Shown here: in pieces, positions 7,951 to 15,875 of the stretch
Position numbering within the stretch: the first letter of the stretch is position 1
How the letters are laid out: each line of letters opens with the position of its first letter
DNA from: an uncultured Christensenella sp.
GTDB lineage: Bacteria > Bacillota > Clostridia > Christensenellales > UBA1750
Assembly (NCBI GenBank): GCA_905193155.1
Contig: CAJJNQ010000014.1
Location: forward strand, 1-54,222
Direction: 5' to 3'
DNA: 54,222 nt
Notes under the pieces: generated by a model
What the model saw: the letters and a program-made list of their open reading frames with translations, nothing else
What the model was told of the DNA's origin: nothing
The model's database searches: none
Program-made: the position numbers and the translations under genes

Positions 7951-10102
7951 TTACATTTGATCCGTGCTTTCGCTCTCCTGCGGTGCACCGCCGGACTGAC
8001 CGTCCGCCTTTTCCGGGTGCTGCGGGCCGTTCGGAAGTTCCGGCATCTCCGCGCCGTCCGGAAGCTCCGGGGGCTCAGTTCCATCGCTTCCGGGCAGCGG
8101 CTTTGGTGCTCATGGCCGCCTCGAAGGTCGTAACCTGCTCTCCGTCCGCCAGAATCGTGTAGGTCTTGCCCACGGCCAGATCCGGCGAGGAAATCACCAT
8201 GCACTGCGCCTGCTTGGTGCCGGTGACGCGGAGGATTTCGTTTCCGTCCTTATCCTGTACCGTGACGACCGCGCCTGCCGCAATCGCATTGTCGAAGTTC
8301 ACCAGCACGCTGGCCTGCGTGGAATTCGCGTTGAAGTTCTGCGCCATGCTCTGCGAACCGAGCGCCACCACCGTGCCGCCCGTAATTATGCCGTCGCCCG
8401 AGTAGTCGAGCGCGCCGTCGCCGCCGGAGGTCGGGCCGCAGACCGTCACCGTGCCGCCGGTGACATACAGGCTGCCGTTGGAATCCAGGCCGTCGCCGGA
8501 AGCGTCCACCCAGAGTGTGCCGCCGCGCACCGCGATATACACACCTTCGACCGCTTCAAAATCGTTGGGACGGAAGCCGCTGTCGCTGTTGTCATCGTTG
8601 GATGCATCGGTCGCGTTGAGCCCGTCGTCGCTGGCGGTCAGGCGAACGTCGCCGCCCGTCAGGTCGATGGTGCTGCCCTCCAGTCCCTCATAGCACGCCG
8701 TGATCTCGATGCTGCCGCCGGAAATCACCAGCGCGTCGTCGGAATGCACGCCGTCGTCGCCGGAAGCCAGGGTAAGCGTGCCGCCCGAAAGGGTGATCTT
8801 GCTGCCCGCATGGATACTGTCATCCGCGCTGTCTACCGTGACCGCGCCGCCGGAGATCAGCAGCGTGCCGCCGGATTTCAAGCCCTTGGTGCTGACGGAA
8901 ACGGTTGTATCGGTTGCCGTTTCGCTCGCTGCCGCTTCAGTGGTCATGCCCGCATTGTCGTTTGCCGCGTTTCCTCCGTTCTGTGCAGGCTGTTCGCTGC
9001 GCGGCGGTTTTTCCGGCTTGCTGCCCGACGCAGCGGAATCGGCAGAAGCATTTGCACCCGAATCGCTCTGTGCGCCGTTACCGTCAGGCGGCGTCTTTCT
9101 GTCTCCGCTGCCAACACCGCCGGGGAATCCGCCCCAGTCGCCCCGACCGTGCGCTTCCGCGTTTACGGAGCCGCCGCCCGCCGTGACGTTCAGCGTGCCG
9201 TCCGTGACCTGCAAGGCGCTTTCTGCCTGCAAGCCGTCCTGTTCAGCGTTCACGGTCACTTCACCGCCGTCGATGGAGATCCAGCCCTTGCCTTCAGTGT
9301 CTTCCCTGTCGGCCTTGATGCCGTCGCCGCCCGCAGTGATGTCAATCGTGCCGCTGCAGATGCCCACGCCGTCCTTGCCGCGCAGACCGTCGTCCACCGC
9401 ATTGACCGTGATGTTGCCGCCCGTGATGATCAGTTCATCCTTGCTGGAAATGCCGCGCTTGTCGTTGCCCTGTACCTTCAGCTTGCCGCTGCCGTTGATC
9501 GTCAGGTCGCATTCCGCCCAAACGCAGGCGTTTGCATCGTCCTCTGCGGCATAGGTTTCGCCGTCCGCCAGTGCGTTCTCCGTGCCTTCTGCCAGCGTCA
9601 GGAACACCTTATCGGCGGATTTGACCCAGATCGCCGGGCCATCGCTGCTGGTAATGCTTGCGCCGGAGAGCACGACCTGTACCTTGTCCTCATCGCCCGC
9701 TTCCACCACAATGCGTCCGTTGCTCAGCGACCCGCTCAGCACATACACACCCGCTTGGGTGACGGTCACGACGTTGTCGCTGACCTCTGCGCCCTCGCCG
9801 GAGATTGTGCTGCCGCCGTCGGAAAGCGCGATGCTCACGGCCTCGCTCTCGTCCCAAGCGCCCGATTTATCGCGGTCGGAATATTCGGGGTCAAATGCCG
9901 CAACCTCTTCCTCCGCGTCCGGGATTTCGACATTTTCGGTGCCGCCCGCCGCGTTTTCCGTCTGCTGTACCTCCTGCGTCTGCTGCGGTTCTGCCGACTC
10001 CGTTTCCTGCGTGGACTGCGCGGTGCAGCCCGCCATCGTCAGGGTCAGCGTCAGCGCCGTTGCCAGCGCCAGGAGTTTCTGCTTTGCGTTTTTTATCATC
10101 AT
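7951..10102 (-). pseudogene. Cthe_2159-like carbohydrate-binding lipoprotein, frameshifted near C-terminus
   Basis: From the ATG at 10102 (AAAGGAG seven bases upstream) the frame gives 675 residues to a TGA at 8075. It has a signal peptide with lipobox TMAGC, a linker, then many beta-helix turns (SGGAVTVDSADDSIHAGSK-like, DDGLNATDASNDDNSDSG), as in Cthe_2159-family beta-helix proteins known to bind polygalacturonate. A Ser/Pro/Asn-rich loop interrupts the middle. After MSTK the frame turns into ARKRWN and stops, but the +1 frame continues as PLPGSDGTEPPELPDG and so on to a TAA at 7951, six bases from a strong terminator. That Pro-rich tail suits the family, so a one-base indel around 8085-8105 is inferred. 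The protein may still work without the tail. Third gene of the operon with the VTC and DUF4956 genes. Confidence 0.8.
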
Positions 10103-10139
10103 AAGGATCTCTCCTTTCATCATTTTATCAAAAACCTTA

Positions 10140-10826
10140 TTACAGCTCGTCTTTGCTGCTCACCGGGCGGCCGAGGCTGATGCGCAGATTGCCGTTGCGG
10201 CAGCGCAGCTCGTCGAGAAACGCCTTCTGCTGCGCCTCGTCCTTTAGCGTCACGCGGTATTCCAGTTCATACAGCGCACCCATGTTGACGGTGCGCACAC
10301 GGCTCAACTCATGCTTTTTCGTGTATGTCTCCAGCGTCTCGTCAAACACGCCGTCGTAATCCAGCGATTCCGGAATGGTGATGTGTAAAATCTGCGCGGG
10401 GCGTCGCTTTTCGCCGAAGCGCATCGCGTTCAGCGTCAAGCTCGCCGCGGCGTAAACCGCCAGCAGAATCGCCGCAATACCGATATAGCCCATGCCGGTG
10501 CACAGCCCAATCGCCATCGCGAGGAAGATCGCGGCGATCTCCCGCGCCGAACCCGCTGCGGAACGGAACCGCACCAGCGAGAACGCGCCCATCACGGCAA
10601 CCCCCGCGCCGAGGTTGCCGTTGACCAGCAGGATTACCACCTGCACCACCAGCGGCAGCAGCGCCAGCGTTACGGCAAGGGAAGGTGAATACTCCTCATT
10701 CCGGAACATAAACAGCAGCGCAGCCAGCACGCCCAGCACAAGCGACGCAGCAGTACACCAGAAAAACTCCGCCGTCGTGACGCTTGCCGCGCTTTGAGAA
10801 ATCCCCTCTAAGATACTTTGCAGCAT
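10140..10826 (-). CDS. DUF4956 membrane protein
   Basis: The 228-residue product has four hydrophobic spans (about residues 20-125) and the family signature GAFSLVRFRSAAGSAREIA between spans two and four, followed by a soluble C-terminal domain. DUF4956 proteins are typically encoded beside VTC-domain and Cthe_2159-like or CotH genes, exactly as here; the biochemical role is not settled. GGGGAG nine bases before the ATG at 10826 favours it over an ATG six codons upstream. The gene overlaps the end of the VTC gene by 19 bases, implying translational coupling, and is followed 37 bases later by the lipoprotein gene. Confidence 0.85.
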   Translation of the reverse strand: MLQSILEGISQSAASVTTAEFFWCTAASLVLGVLAALLFMFRNEEYSPSLAVTLALLPLVVQVVILLVNGNLGAGVAVMGAFSLVRFRSAAGSAREIAAIFLAMAIGLCTGMGYIGIAAILLAVYAAASLTLNAMRFGEKRRPAQILHITIPESLDYDGVFDETLETYTKKHELSRVRTVNMGALYELEYRVTLKDEAQQKAFLDELRCRNGNLRISLGRPVSSKDEL

Positions 10827-11533
10827 GATCTTGCTTCTCCCCATTCTTTCTCATAAATAAAGTTCGTATACGCCGTGCCGATCTTGGAAAACGACGTCTG
10901 GCGGATGTTCATTTCGTCCAGCGCCCGCGCCATCCAGAGGGGCATCGCGCCGGGAATCTTGATCTCCATCAGCACGCCTCCGGGTGGCAGCAGGTTTTGC
11001 CCCCGCGCTCCCGCGCCCAGATCCAGCTCATCCGTGCGGAAGCGGATGCCGGTATCGAACGTGATGCGCAGGTCGGGATTTTCCTTTCCGTAAAGCGCGA
11101 CCCGTTCATAGCACAGGCAGACCATCGGGTGAATGTCGTGGAACTTCAGCGTGTAGTCGATCTCCCGCAGAATCTGGGAGTCCTGCGGCGGCTTCTCGCC
11201 CCCGCTTAAATATTCCCGCGCCTGACGGAGCGTCATTTCGGCGCGCCGCTTGTAGACCACGCCTTTGTATTTTTTCTTGATCTCCAAAAAGATCTTATCG
11301 TCTTCCTTGGGCATACCATAAGCGCGCAGCCGCACCTTTTCTTTATAAATAGGCTTTTCAATGCTCTCGCGCGTCAGCTCGTAATCCGGCGTGTCCAGAT
11401 AAATGTTGAGGATCGTGTGCCGGCCGTAGGCGTCCTGCGCCATTTTTTCATCGAACACGGCGCGCAGCGCCTTGTATTGCTCCGGGCGGAGCAGGAACTT
11501 TTTCTCAATCCGTGCGAAGACTTCCTGTGCCAT
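10808..11533 (-). CDS. VTC-domain protein (polyphosphate polymerase-like)
   Basis: The 241-residue product starts MAQEVFARIEKKFLL and keeps the basic tunnel features of the VTC/CYTH-like fold: RIEKKF, a YLDTPDYELTRES strand-loop, KEKVRLRAYG, FLEIKKKYKGVVYKRR, and a late MEIKIPGAMP with a catalytic-type Glu. In yeast VTC4 this fold makes polyphosphate from ATP; the activity of the bacterial members linked to DUF4956 is assumed rather than shown. AGGAAAGGAG upstream fixes the start at 11533, although the frame stays open far upstream. First gene of the operon, facing the two-component system across a shared regulatory region. Confidence 0.85.
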   Translation of the reverse strand: MAQEVFARIEKKFLLRPEQYKALRAVFDEKMAQDAYGRHTILNIYLDTPDYELTRESIEKPIYKEKVRLRAYGMPKEDDKIFLEIKKKYKGVVYKRRAEMTLRQAREYLSGGEKPPQDSQILREIDYTLKFHDIHPMVCLCYERVALYGKENPDLRITFDTGIRFRTDELDLGAGARGQNLLPPGGVLMEIKIPGAMPLWMARALDEMNIRQTSFSKIGTAYTNFIYEKEWGEARSCCKVS

Positions 11534-11570
11534 GTGCGTCGCTCCTTTCCTCATCGGATTTGATGGCGTT

Positions 11571-11592
11571 ATCATACAACGCAAAGCTGAAA
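11571..11592 (-). promoter_or_regulatory. Weak promoter and TTTCAG half-site for the VTC operon
   Basis: On the minus strand TATGAT (11571-11576) is a good -10 box about 40 bases before the VTC start, but no TTGACA-like box lies 17 bases upstream. Instead TTTCAGCTTTGC (11592-11581) is there. It is the exact inverted copy of 11632-11643, which fits an activator-dependent promoter. Confidence 0.4.
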
Positions 11593-11619
11593 TTACTCTT
11601 AAAAAAACCGAAGCGATTT

Positions 11620-11643
11620 TTTTCAGACTGTTTTCAGCTTTGC
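11620..11643 (+). promoter_or_regulatory. Tandem TTTTCAG repeats, probable response-regulator site
   Basis: TTTTCAG at 11620-11626 and 11631-11637 are spaced by exactly 11 bases, just upstream of the -35 box of the regulator gene. The second copy extends to TTTCAGCTTTGC, matched in inverted orientation at 11581-11592. Inference: binding site for the adjacent OmpR-type regulator, controlling itself and the VTC operon. Confidence 0.5.
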
Positions 11644-11654
11644 CGCGTAAAATG

Positions 11655-11683
11655 GTGACAAAGGTCATTTCCGCTTCTATAAT
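11655..11683 (+). promoter_or_regulatory. Promoter of the two-component system
   Basis: GTGACA (11655-11660), a 17-base spacer and a perfect TATAAT (11678-11683). The start codon at 11717 follows after an AAAGGGGGG ribosome binding site. Confidence 0.75.
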
Positions 11684-11716
11684 GGAAGCAAAGAGCGGAA
11701 AAAGGGGGGCTTTTTC

Positions 11717-12391
11717 ATGCGGATCCTGATTGTAGAGGACGAACGCCGCCTGGCCGAAGCGCTGGGCGCGATTATGGAAGAACAGAAATACAGCGCCGAC
11801 GTGGTGTTCAACGGGCAGGACGGACTGGATTACGCGCTCAGCGGACAATACGATGTGATCGTGCTGGACGTCATGCTGCCGAAGATGAACGGCTTTGAAG
11901 TGGCGCATGAGCTGCGGCGGCAGAACGTGCGCACACCGGTGCTGATGCTGACCGCGCGCGATGAGCTGAGCAGCAAGGTTACGGGGCTGGACAGCGGTGC
12001 GGACGACTATATGACCAAGCCCTTTGCGCCGGAAGAACTGCTGGCGCGGGTGCGGGCGCTTTCTCGCCGACAGGGCGACGTGCAGCTGGACGAGGCAAAA
12101 TTTGCGGACCTGACGCTGAACCTTTCCTCCTGTGACCTGCTCTGCGGCAGCAAGAGCGTGCATTTGGGCTTCAAGGAATTTGAAGTGATGCGGCTGCTGA
12201 TGAGCGCGCCGCGGGCGGTCGTGCCGAAGGAAGAGCTGCTCACGCGCGTTTGGGGCGCGGCTTCCGACGCAGAGGACAACAATGTGGAGGCCTATATCTC
12301 CTTTCTGCGCAAGAAGTTGTTCTATTTAGGCTCGCACACCTCCATCAACACCCTGCGCAAGGTGGGTTATCGATTGGAGGAAACCGCATGA
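11717..12391 (+). CDS. OmpR/PhoB-family response regulator
   Basis: The 224-residue product has a receiver domain (acidic VEDE at 7-10, phospho-acceptor D51 in IVLDVMLPKMNGF, TKP lysine near 101) and a C-terminal winged helix (about 125-222) ending in the usual VGYRLE signature. It overlaps the kinase start by four bases (ATGA), so the two are coupled. It is divergent from the VTC/DUF4956/beta-helix operon and is the natural candidate to control it through the TTTTCAG repeats. Confidence 0.95.
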   Translation: MRILIVEDERRLAEALGAIMEEQKYSADVVFNGQDGLDYALSGQYDVIVLDVMLPKMNGFEVAHELRRQNVRTPVLMLTARDELSSKVTGLDSGADDYMTKPFAPEELLARVRALSRRQGDVQLDEAKFADLTLNLSSCDLLCGSKSVHLGFKEFEVMRLLMSAPRAVVPKEELLTRVWGAASDAEDNNVEAYISFLRKKLFYLGSHTSINTLRKVGYRLEETA

Positions 12392-13641
12392 TCCGCAAGC
12401 TCCGCCGCAAATTTATCTGCATCAGCATGGGCATGGTGGGGCTGGTGCTGCTGACGCTGGTGTGCGGCCTGCTCATCACCACCGTGCGGCACCAGGAGAC
12501 CATCTGCGCGGAGACGCTGGATTTCGCCCTTTCCGACCGCAATCCGGATTCTGCCGTCGCGCCCCGCTTCCCGACGGACGGACAGAAGCCGCCCCTCAAG
12601 CCGGACGGCTTTGACGCGCCGCGCAGCAGATCGTTTTTCGTGGTGCAGCTGAGCGACGAGGGCGAAATCGAATCCGTCTCCCGCACCAATCTGACGCTGC
12701 TGGACGAGGATGCGGAAACCGCCGTGCAGGCGGCGCTGGCCACCGGCAAAACCGAGGGCACGCTGCGCGATCTCTCGCTTTCCTTTCGGATTGCCGAAAA
12801 AAGCAGCGGAACCCGCATCGCCTTTGCCGACCGCACCGGCGATTGGTTCATGCTGCGGCAGCTGGCCGTCACCTGCGCGTTGGTGCTGGTTCCCAGCCTT
12901 GCGGCGCTGCTGGTGATCAGCCTTTATCTGTCCTGTTGGGCGCTGCGTCCGGTGGAGCGCGCGTGGGATCAGCAGCGTCAGTTCGTCGCCGACGCTTCCC
13001 ACGAGCTCAAAACCCCGCTGACCGTGATTCTGGCCAACACGCAGCTGACGCTCTCCAACCCCGATTCCACCGTCCGCTCCCAGCGCAAATGGCTGGAAAA
13101 CACCAAGGAAGAAGGGCTGCGCATGAAGAAGCTGGTGGACGATCTGCTCTTCCTGGCCAAGGCAGACGCCGACCGCATTCAAGCGCCTTTGAGCGAGATC
13201 TCCCTGAGCGACACGGTTTGGAGCGCGGTGCTGCCGTTTGAATCGGTCGCCTTTGAGCGCGGACTGACGCTGGAAAGCGACATCGAGCCGAACCTCACCG
13301 TGCAGGGCAACGAAGCGCAGCTGCGTCAGGCGGTGGGCATCCTGCTGGACAATGCCTGCAAATACGCAGGCCCCAAGGGCCGCATCACGGTGGAACTGAA
13401 AAAGGAGCAGAGCAAGCTCCTGCTCACCGTGCGCAACACCGGCAATCCTATCCCGCCGGAAGCGCTGCCGCACCTCTTCGAGCGCTTCTATCGTGCAGAT
13501 TTCTCCCGTGATCGCGATGCGGGTGGCTACGGCCTGGGGCTTTCGATTCTTGATACCATCGTCCGCTCCTTCGGCGGCCGCGTCACGGTGGAAAGCCGTG
13601 CCGAAACCGACACCGCCTTCACCCTTCACTTTCCCGCCTGA
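12388..13641 (+). CDS. Sensor histidine kinase, OmpR-partner type
   Basis: The 417-residue product has an N-terminal membrane span (about 13-33), a roughly 115-residue extracytoplasmic region, a second span (about 155-180), then a DHp domain with H205 in ASHELKTPLTV and a HATPase_c domain with N-box LLDNACKYAG, RFYRADFSRD and GYGLGLSILDTIV. It senses an outside signal and phosphorylates the regulator encoded just before it. The ATG at 12388 overlaps the regulator stop. The short external domain has no recognised sensor fold. A strong terminator follows. Confidence 0.95.
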   Translation: MIRKLRRKFICISMGMVGLVLLTLVCGLLITTVRHQETICAETLDFALSDRNPDSAVAPRFPTDGQKPPLKPDGFDAPRSRSFFVVQLSDEGEIESVSRTNLTLLDEDAETAVQAALATGKTEGTLRDLSLSFRIAEKSSGTRIAFADRTGDWFMLRQLAVTCALVLVPSLAALLVISLYLSCWALRPVERAWDQQRQFVADASHELKTPLTVILANTQLTLSNPDSTVRSQRKWLENTKEEGLRMKKLVDDLLFLAKADADRIQAPLSEISLSDTVWSAVLPFESVAFERGLTLESDIEPNLTVQGNEAQLRQAVGILLDNACKYAGPKGRITVELKKEQSKLLLTVRNTGNPIPPEALPHLFERFYRADFSRDRDAGGYGLGLSILDTIVRSFGGRVTVESRAETDTAFTLHFPA

Positions 13642-13652
13642 CATTCCAACCT

Positions 13653-13691
13653 AAAGGGTCTTCCGAATCTGTTCGATTCGGAAGACCCTTT
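13653..13691 (+). terminator. Terminator of the two-component operon
   Basis: Perfect 17-base stem (13653-13669 with 13675-13691) and a five-base loop, ending in CCCTTT and a short T-rich tract, 11 bases after the kinase stop. Confidence 0.8.
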
Positions 13692-13724
13692 AATTGTTCA
13701 AGCGCTGTTTCACATATTAATCAA

Positions 13725-13763
13725 AAGAGCTTGCAGCCCACGATTCACAGGCTGCAAGCTCTT
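13725..13763 (-). terminator. Terminator of the TPR/HEAT/methyltransferase operon
   Basis: Perfect 14-base stem (13725-13738 with 13750-13763), 11-base loop, followed on the minus strand by TTTTGATTAAT. It lies 39 bases past the stop at 13802. A shorter hairpin at about 13772-13796 with a T-rich right side reads in the plus direction. Confidence 0.65.
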
Positions 13764-13801
13764 GATGGGAGCGCTTCAGTTTCTTCAAAGCGCTTTTTGT
13801 T

Positions 13802-15007
13802 TTATCCATTTTTGCGGCGATCAGAACGCTCATCGCGCTTTTCGGACAAGCCTTTGCGCTCCTTGGCCACGCGGTCGGAGTGCGGCATGTAGCTCAGGAT
13901 CTCGCACTCGATGCGGCCGTTGTAGACGCGGCGGCGCTTGGTGCAGCGCTTGCCGTACGCCTTTTCAAAGTCCCGGCTGGACGTAATCGCCGTCAGCGTC
14001 CAGTCATCATGACCGCGCATCAGCATCCCCAGTTCACGATAAATCTGCTCTGCCGCACGCGCATCGCCCAAGCGCTCGCCATAAGGTGGGTTGGTCACGA
14101 CCGCGCCGCGCTCCGCGGGCAGCTGCGCATCCTTGAGCGCTTTTTTCTCAAAATGAATCACGTCGTTGAGTCCTGCCTGTGCGCGGTGCGCCAGTGCCAG
14201 ATTCAGCACGCGCGAATCGATGTCGGAACCGTAAATCTCGACATTTCTTTCTGCCTTCGCCCTTTCAAAGCGCTCCTGCGCTTCTCTGCGAATCTCGTCC
14301 AATGCAGCTTTGTCCACACAGTCCCATTTTTCCATATCGAAGCTGCGCTTGAGCCCCGGCGCACGGTCCAACGCAATCATCGCCGCTTCAATGGGCAGCG
14401 TGCCGGAACCGCACATGGGGTCGTAAAACGGCAGCCAGGGCCGCCAGGGAGAGGTCATCAGCATCGCAGCGGCCAGCGTCTCGCGCAGCGGCGCCTCGGC
14501 ATTGAGCGTGCGGTAGCCGCGGCGGGAAAGCCCTGCGCCGCTGGTATCAAGCGACACCGCCGCTTCATCCTGATGGATATGCACGTCGATATGATAGCGC
14601 GCGCCATCCTCCGGCAGCCAGTTCAGGCTGTAAGCCTTCTTCATGCGCTCTACAATGGCTTTCTTGGCGATGGACTGCACATCGCTGACCGACATCAGCT
14701 GGGAGCGCGCGCAAGCGCCGGTGACATAGACCTCCGCATTGCGCGGCAACAGCTCTTCCCACGGCAGCACTTTGATCTGCTCAAAAAGGCTGTCAAACGT
14801 CACCGCCTTGAATCGGCCGAAGTAGAGCAACACGCGGTCAGCGGCGCGCAGCCAGAGGTTGGCTCGGAAGGCGTCCTCCAGCGTGCCGTCAAAGGTCGCG
14901 CCGCCGTGAAAGCCCTTTGCGTCAAAGCCCATGCGCTTGAGTTCGTTGGCCACCACGCCCTCCAGCCCGAAAGCCGCCGTCGCGCCCAGATGATAGGTTT
15001 TCTTCAT
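13802..15007 (-). CDS. THUMP-domain class I RNA methyltransferase (RlmL/YpsC-like)
   Basis: The 401-residue product has the N-terminal ferredoxin-like plus THUMP region (about 1-160), then a Rossmann methyltransferase domain with DPMCGSGTLPIEAAM (about 196-210) for AdoMet binding and the NPPYGERLG catalytic motif at 306-314 typical of N2-guanine methylation. The family methylates a 23S rRNA guanine (m2G2445 in E. coli). The C-terminus ends in a short basic tail (KRDERSDRRKNG) that probably contacts RNA. It is the last gene of an operon with the HEAT-like and TPR proteins, 31 bases downstream of the former. The assignment to rRNA rather than another RNA rests on family similarity. Confidence 0.9.
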   Translation of the reverse strand: MKKTYHLGATAAFGLEGVVANELKRMGFDAKGFHGGATFDGTLEDAFRANLWLRAADRVLLYFGRFKAVTFDSLFEQIKVLPWEELLPRNAEVYVTGACARSQLMSVSDVQSIAKKAIVERMKKAYSLNWLPEDGARYHIDVHIHQDEAAVSLDTSGAGLSRRGYRTLNAEAPLRETLAAAMLMTSPWRPWLPFYDPMCGSGTLPIEAAMIALDRAPGLKRSFDMEKWDCVDKAALDEIRREAQERFERAKAERNVEIYGSDIDSRVLNLALAHRAQAGLNDVIHFEKKALKDAQLPAERGAVVTNPPYGERLGDARAAEQIYRELGMLMRGHDDWTLTAITSSRDFEKAYGKRCTKRRRVYNGRIECEILSYMPHSDRVAKERKGLSEKRDERSDRRKNG

Positions 15008-15038
15008 GAAATGCTCCGTTTCTTCTCATTCCCGCCGG

Positions 15039-15860
15039 TCAGCCCAGCTTCTTCATGGATTCGTAGTAAGGATCGCCGTCAAAGGTGCGCTCGGAGGTCA
15101 CTTCGCCGCCCAGCGCGCGCACGGCGTTGGCGATTTCCACATAGTCCAGATAGTTGATCGCCGGATCCTCCAGCGCCTGCTTCATGCGCGGCAGCGCATC
15201 CGGGTCGCCGAACTTGGCAATATAGGAAGCGATCAGCGCCGTGTTGGAAGAAGAATCCATCAGTTCCAGCAGCAGCGGCAGCACGCGCTTTTCCGTCGGG
15301 TAATCGCAGAGAATATCCGCAATGCACTCGCGCGCCGCGGCGTTGGCGGTTTCATACGCCTGAAGCAGCGGCTCGATCACCTTGCCGCCCATGTTCTTGA
15401 GAGATTCGGCGGCGTTTTCGCACAATTCGTCAAACTCGCCGCTGCCCAGCCAGGAGATGTACATCTCCATCGGCTGCTCGCATTCCATCTCGCGCAGCAG
15501 GCCGATGGCGGTCATGCGCACCTCGTTGCTGGCTTCCTTGCGCCCGGCAATGGCGATCAGCTCCGGCACGCTCTCCTCGCCCAGCGCCGTGATGCGCTCC
15601 ATCAGCTGATCCGGCACCGGCACCTTCTTCTTGACGTAATCGCTCAGCCATTTGCACAGGAACTTTGCGTCGTCAAACTGCTCAAAGTAATCGCCGGGCG
15701 TGCGGCCGCTGAGCCAATCGCAGGGTTCGTTGAGCCAACGTAGGTAGACCTCCGGAACCTCAGCCTCCATCTCGTCCACGTTTTTGAACCTGCCCATGTT
15801 CTGCTGCGTCCACTGCCGCAGATAGGTCTGAAAATGCTTGTCAAAATCCACGCAGTTCAT
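15039..15860 (-). CDS. HEAT-repeat-like cytoplasmic protein
   Basis: The 273-residue product starts MNCVDFDKHFQTYLRQWTQQ and is all-helical and acidic. From about residue 90 it shows helix pairs of HEAT type (VPELIAIAGRKEASNEVRMT, KVIEPLLQAYETANAAAREC, RVLPLLLELMDSSSNTALIA, ALPRMKQALEDPAINYLDYV). No enzyme motif is visible. HEAT scaffolds bind proteins or nucleic acid. It is 15 bases after the TPR gene and 31 bases before the RNA methyltransferase, so an accessory role in the same pathway is possible but unproven. Confidence 0.75.
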   Translation of the reverse strand: MNCVDFDKHFQTYLRQWTQQNMGRFKNVDEMEAEVPEVYLRWLNEPCDWLSGRTPGDYFEQFDDAKFLCKWLSDYVKKKVPVPDQLMERITALGEESVPELIAIAGRKEASNEVRMTAIGLLREMECEQPMEMYISWLGSGEFDELCENAAESLKNMGGKVIEPLLQAYETANAAARECIADILCDYPTEKRVLPLLLELMDSSSNTALIASYIAKFGDPDALPRMKQALEDPAINYLDYVEIANAVRALGGEVTSERTFDGDPYYESMKKLG

Positions 15861-15875
15861 GTTCTTTTACCTCTT

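Noticed and set aside
13725..13763. Similarity of this terminator to the end of the IS3 remnant (about 39790-39823)
   Set aside because: Both share CTTGC-GCC, ATTCACAG and GCAAGC, but the IS copy is coding (PAIHRQQAL) and the stem bases differ; I could not decide on common origin and treat it as a plain terminator.
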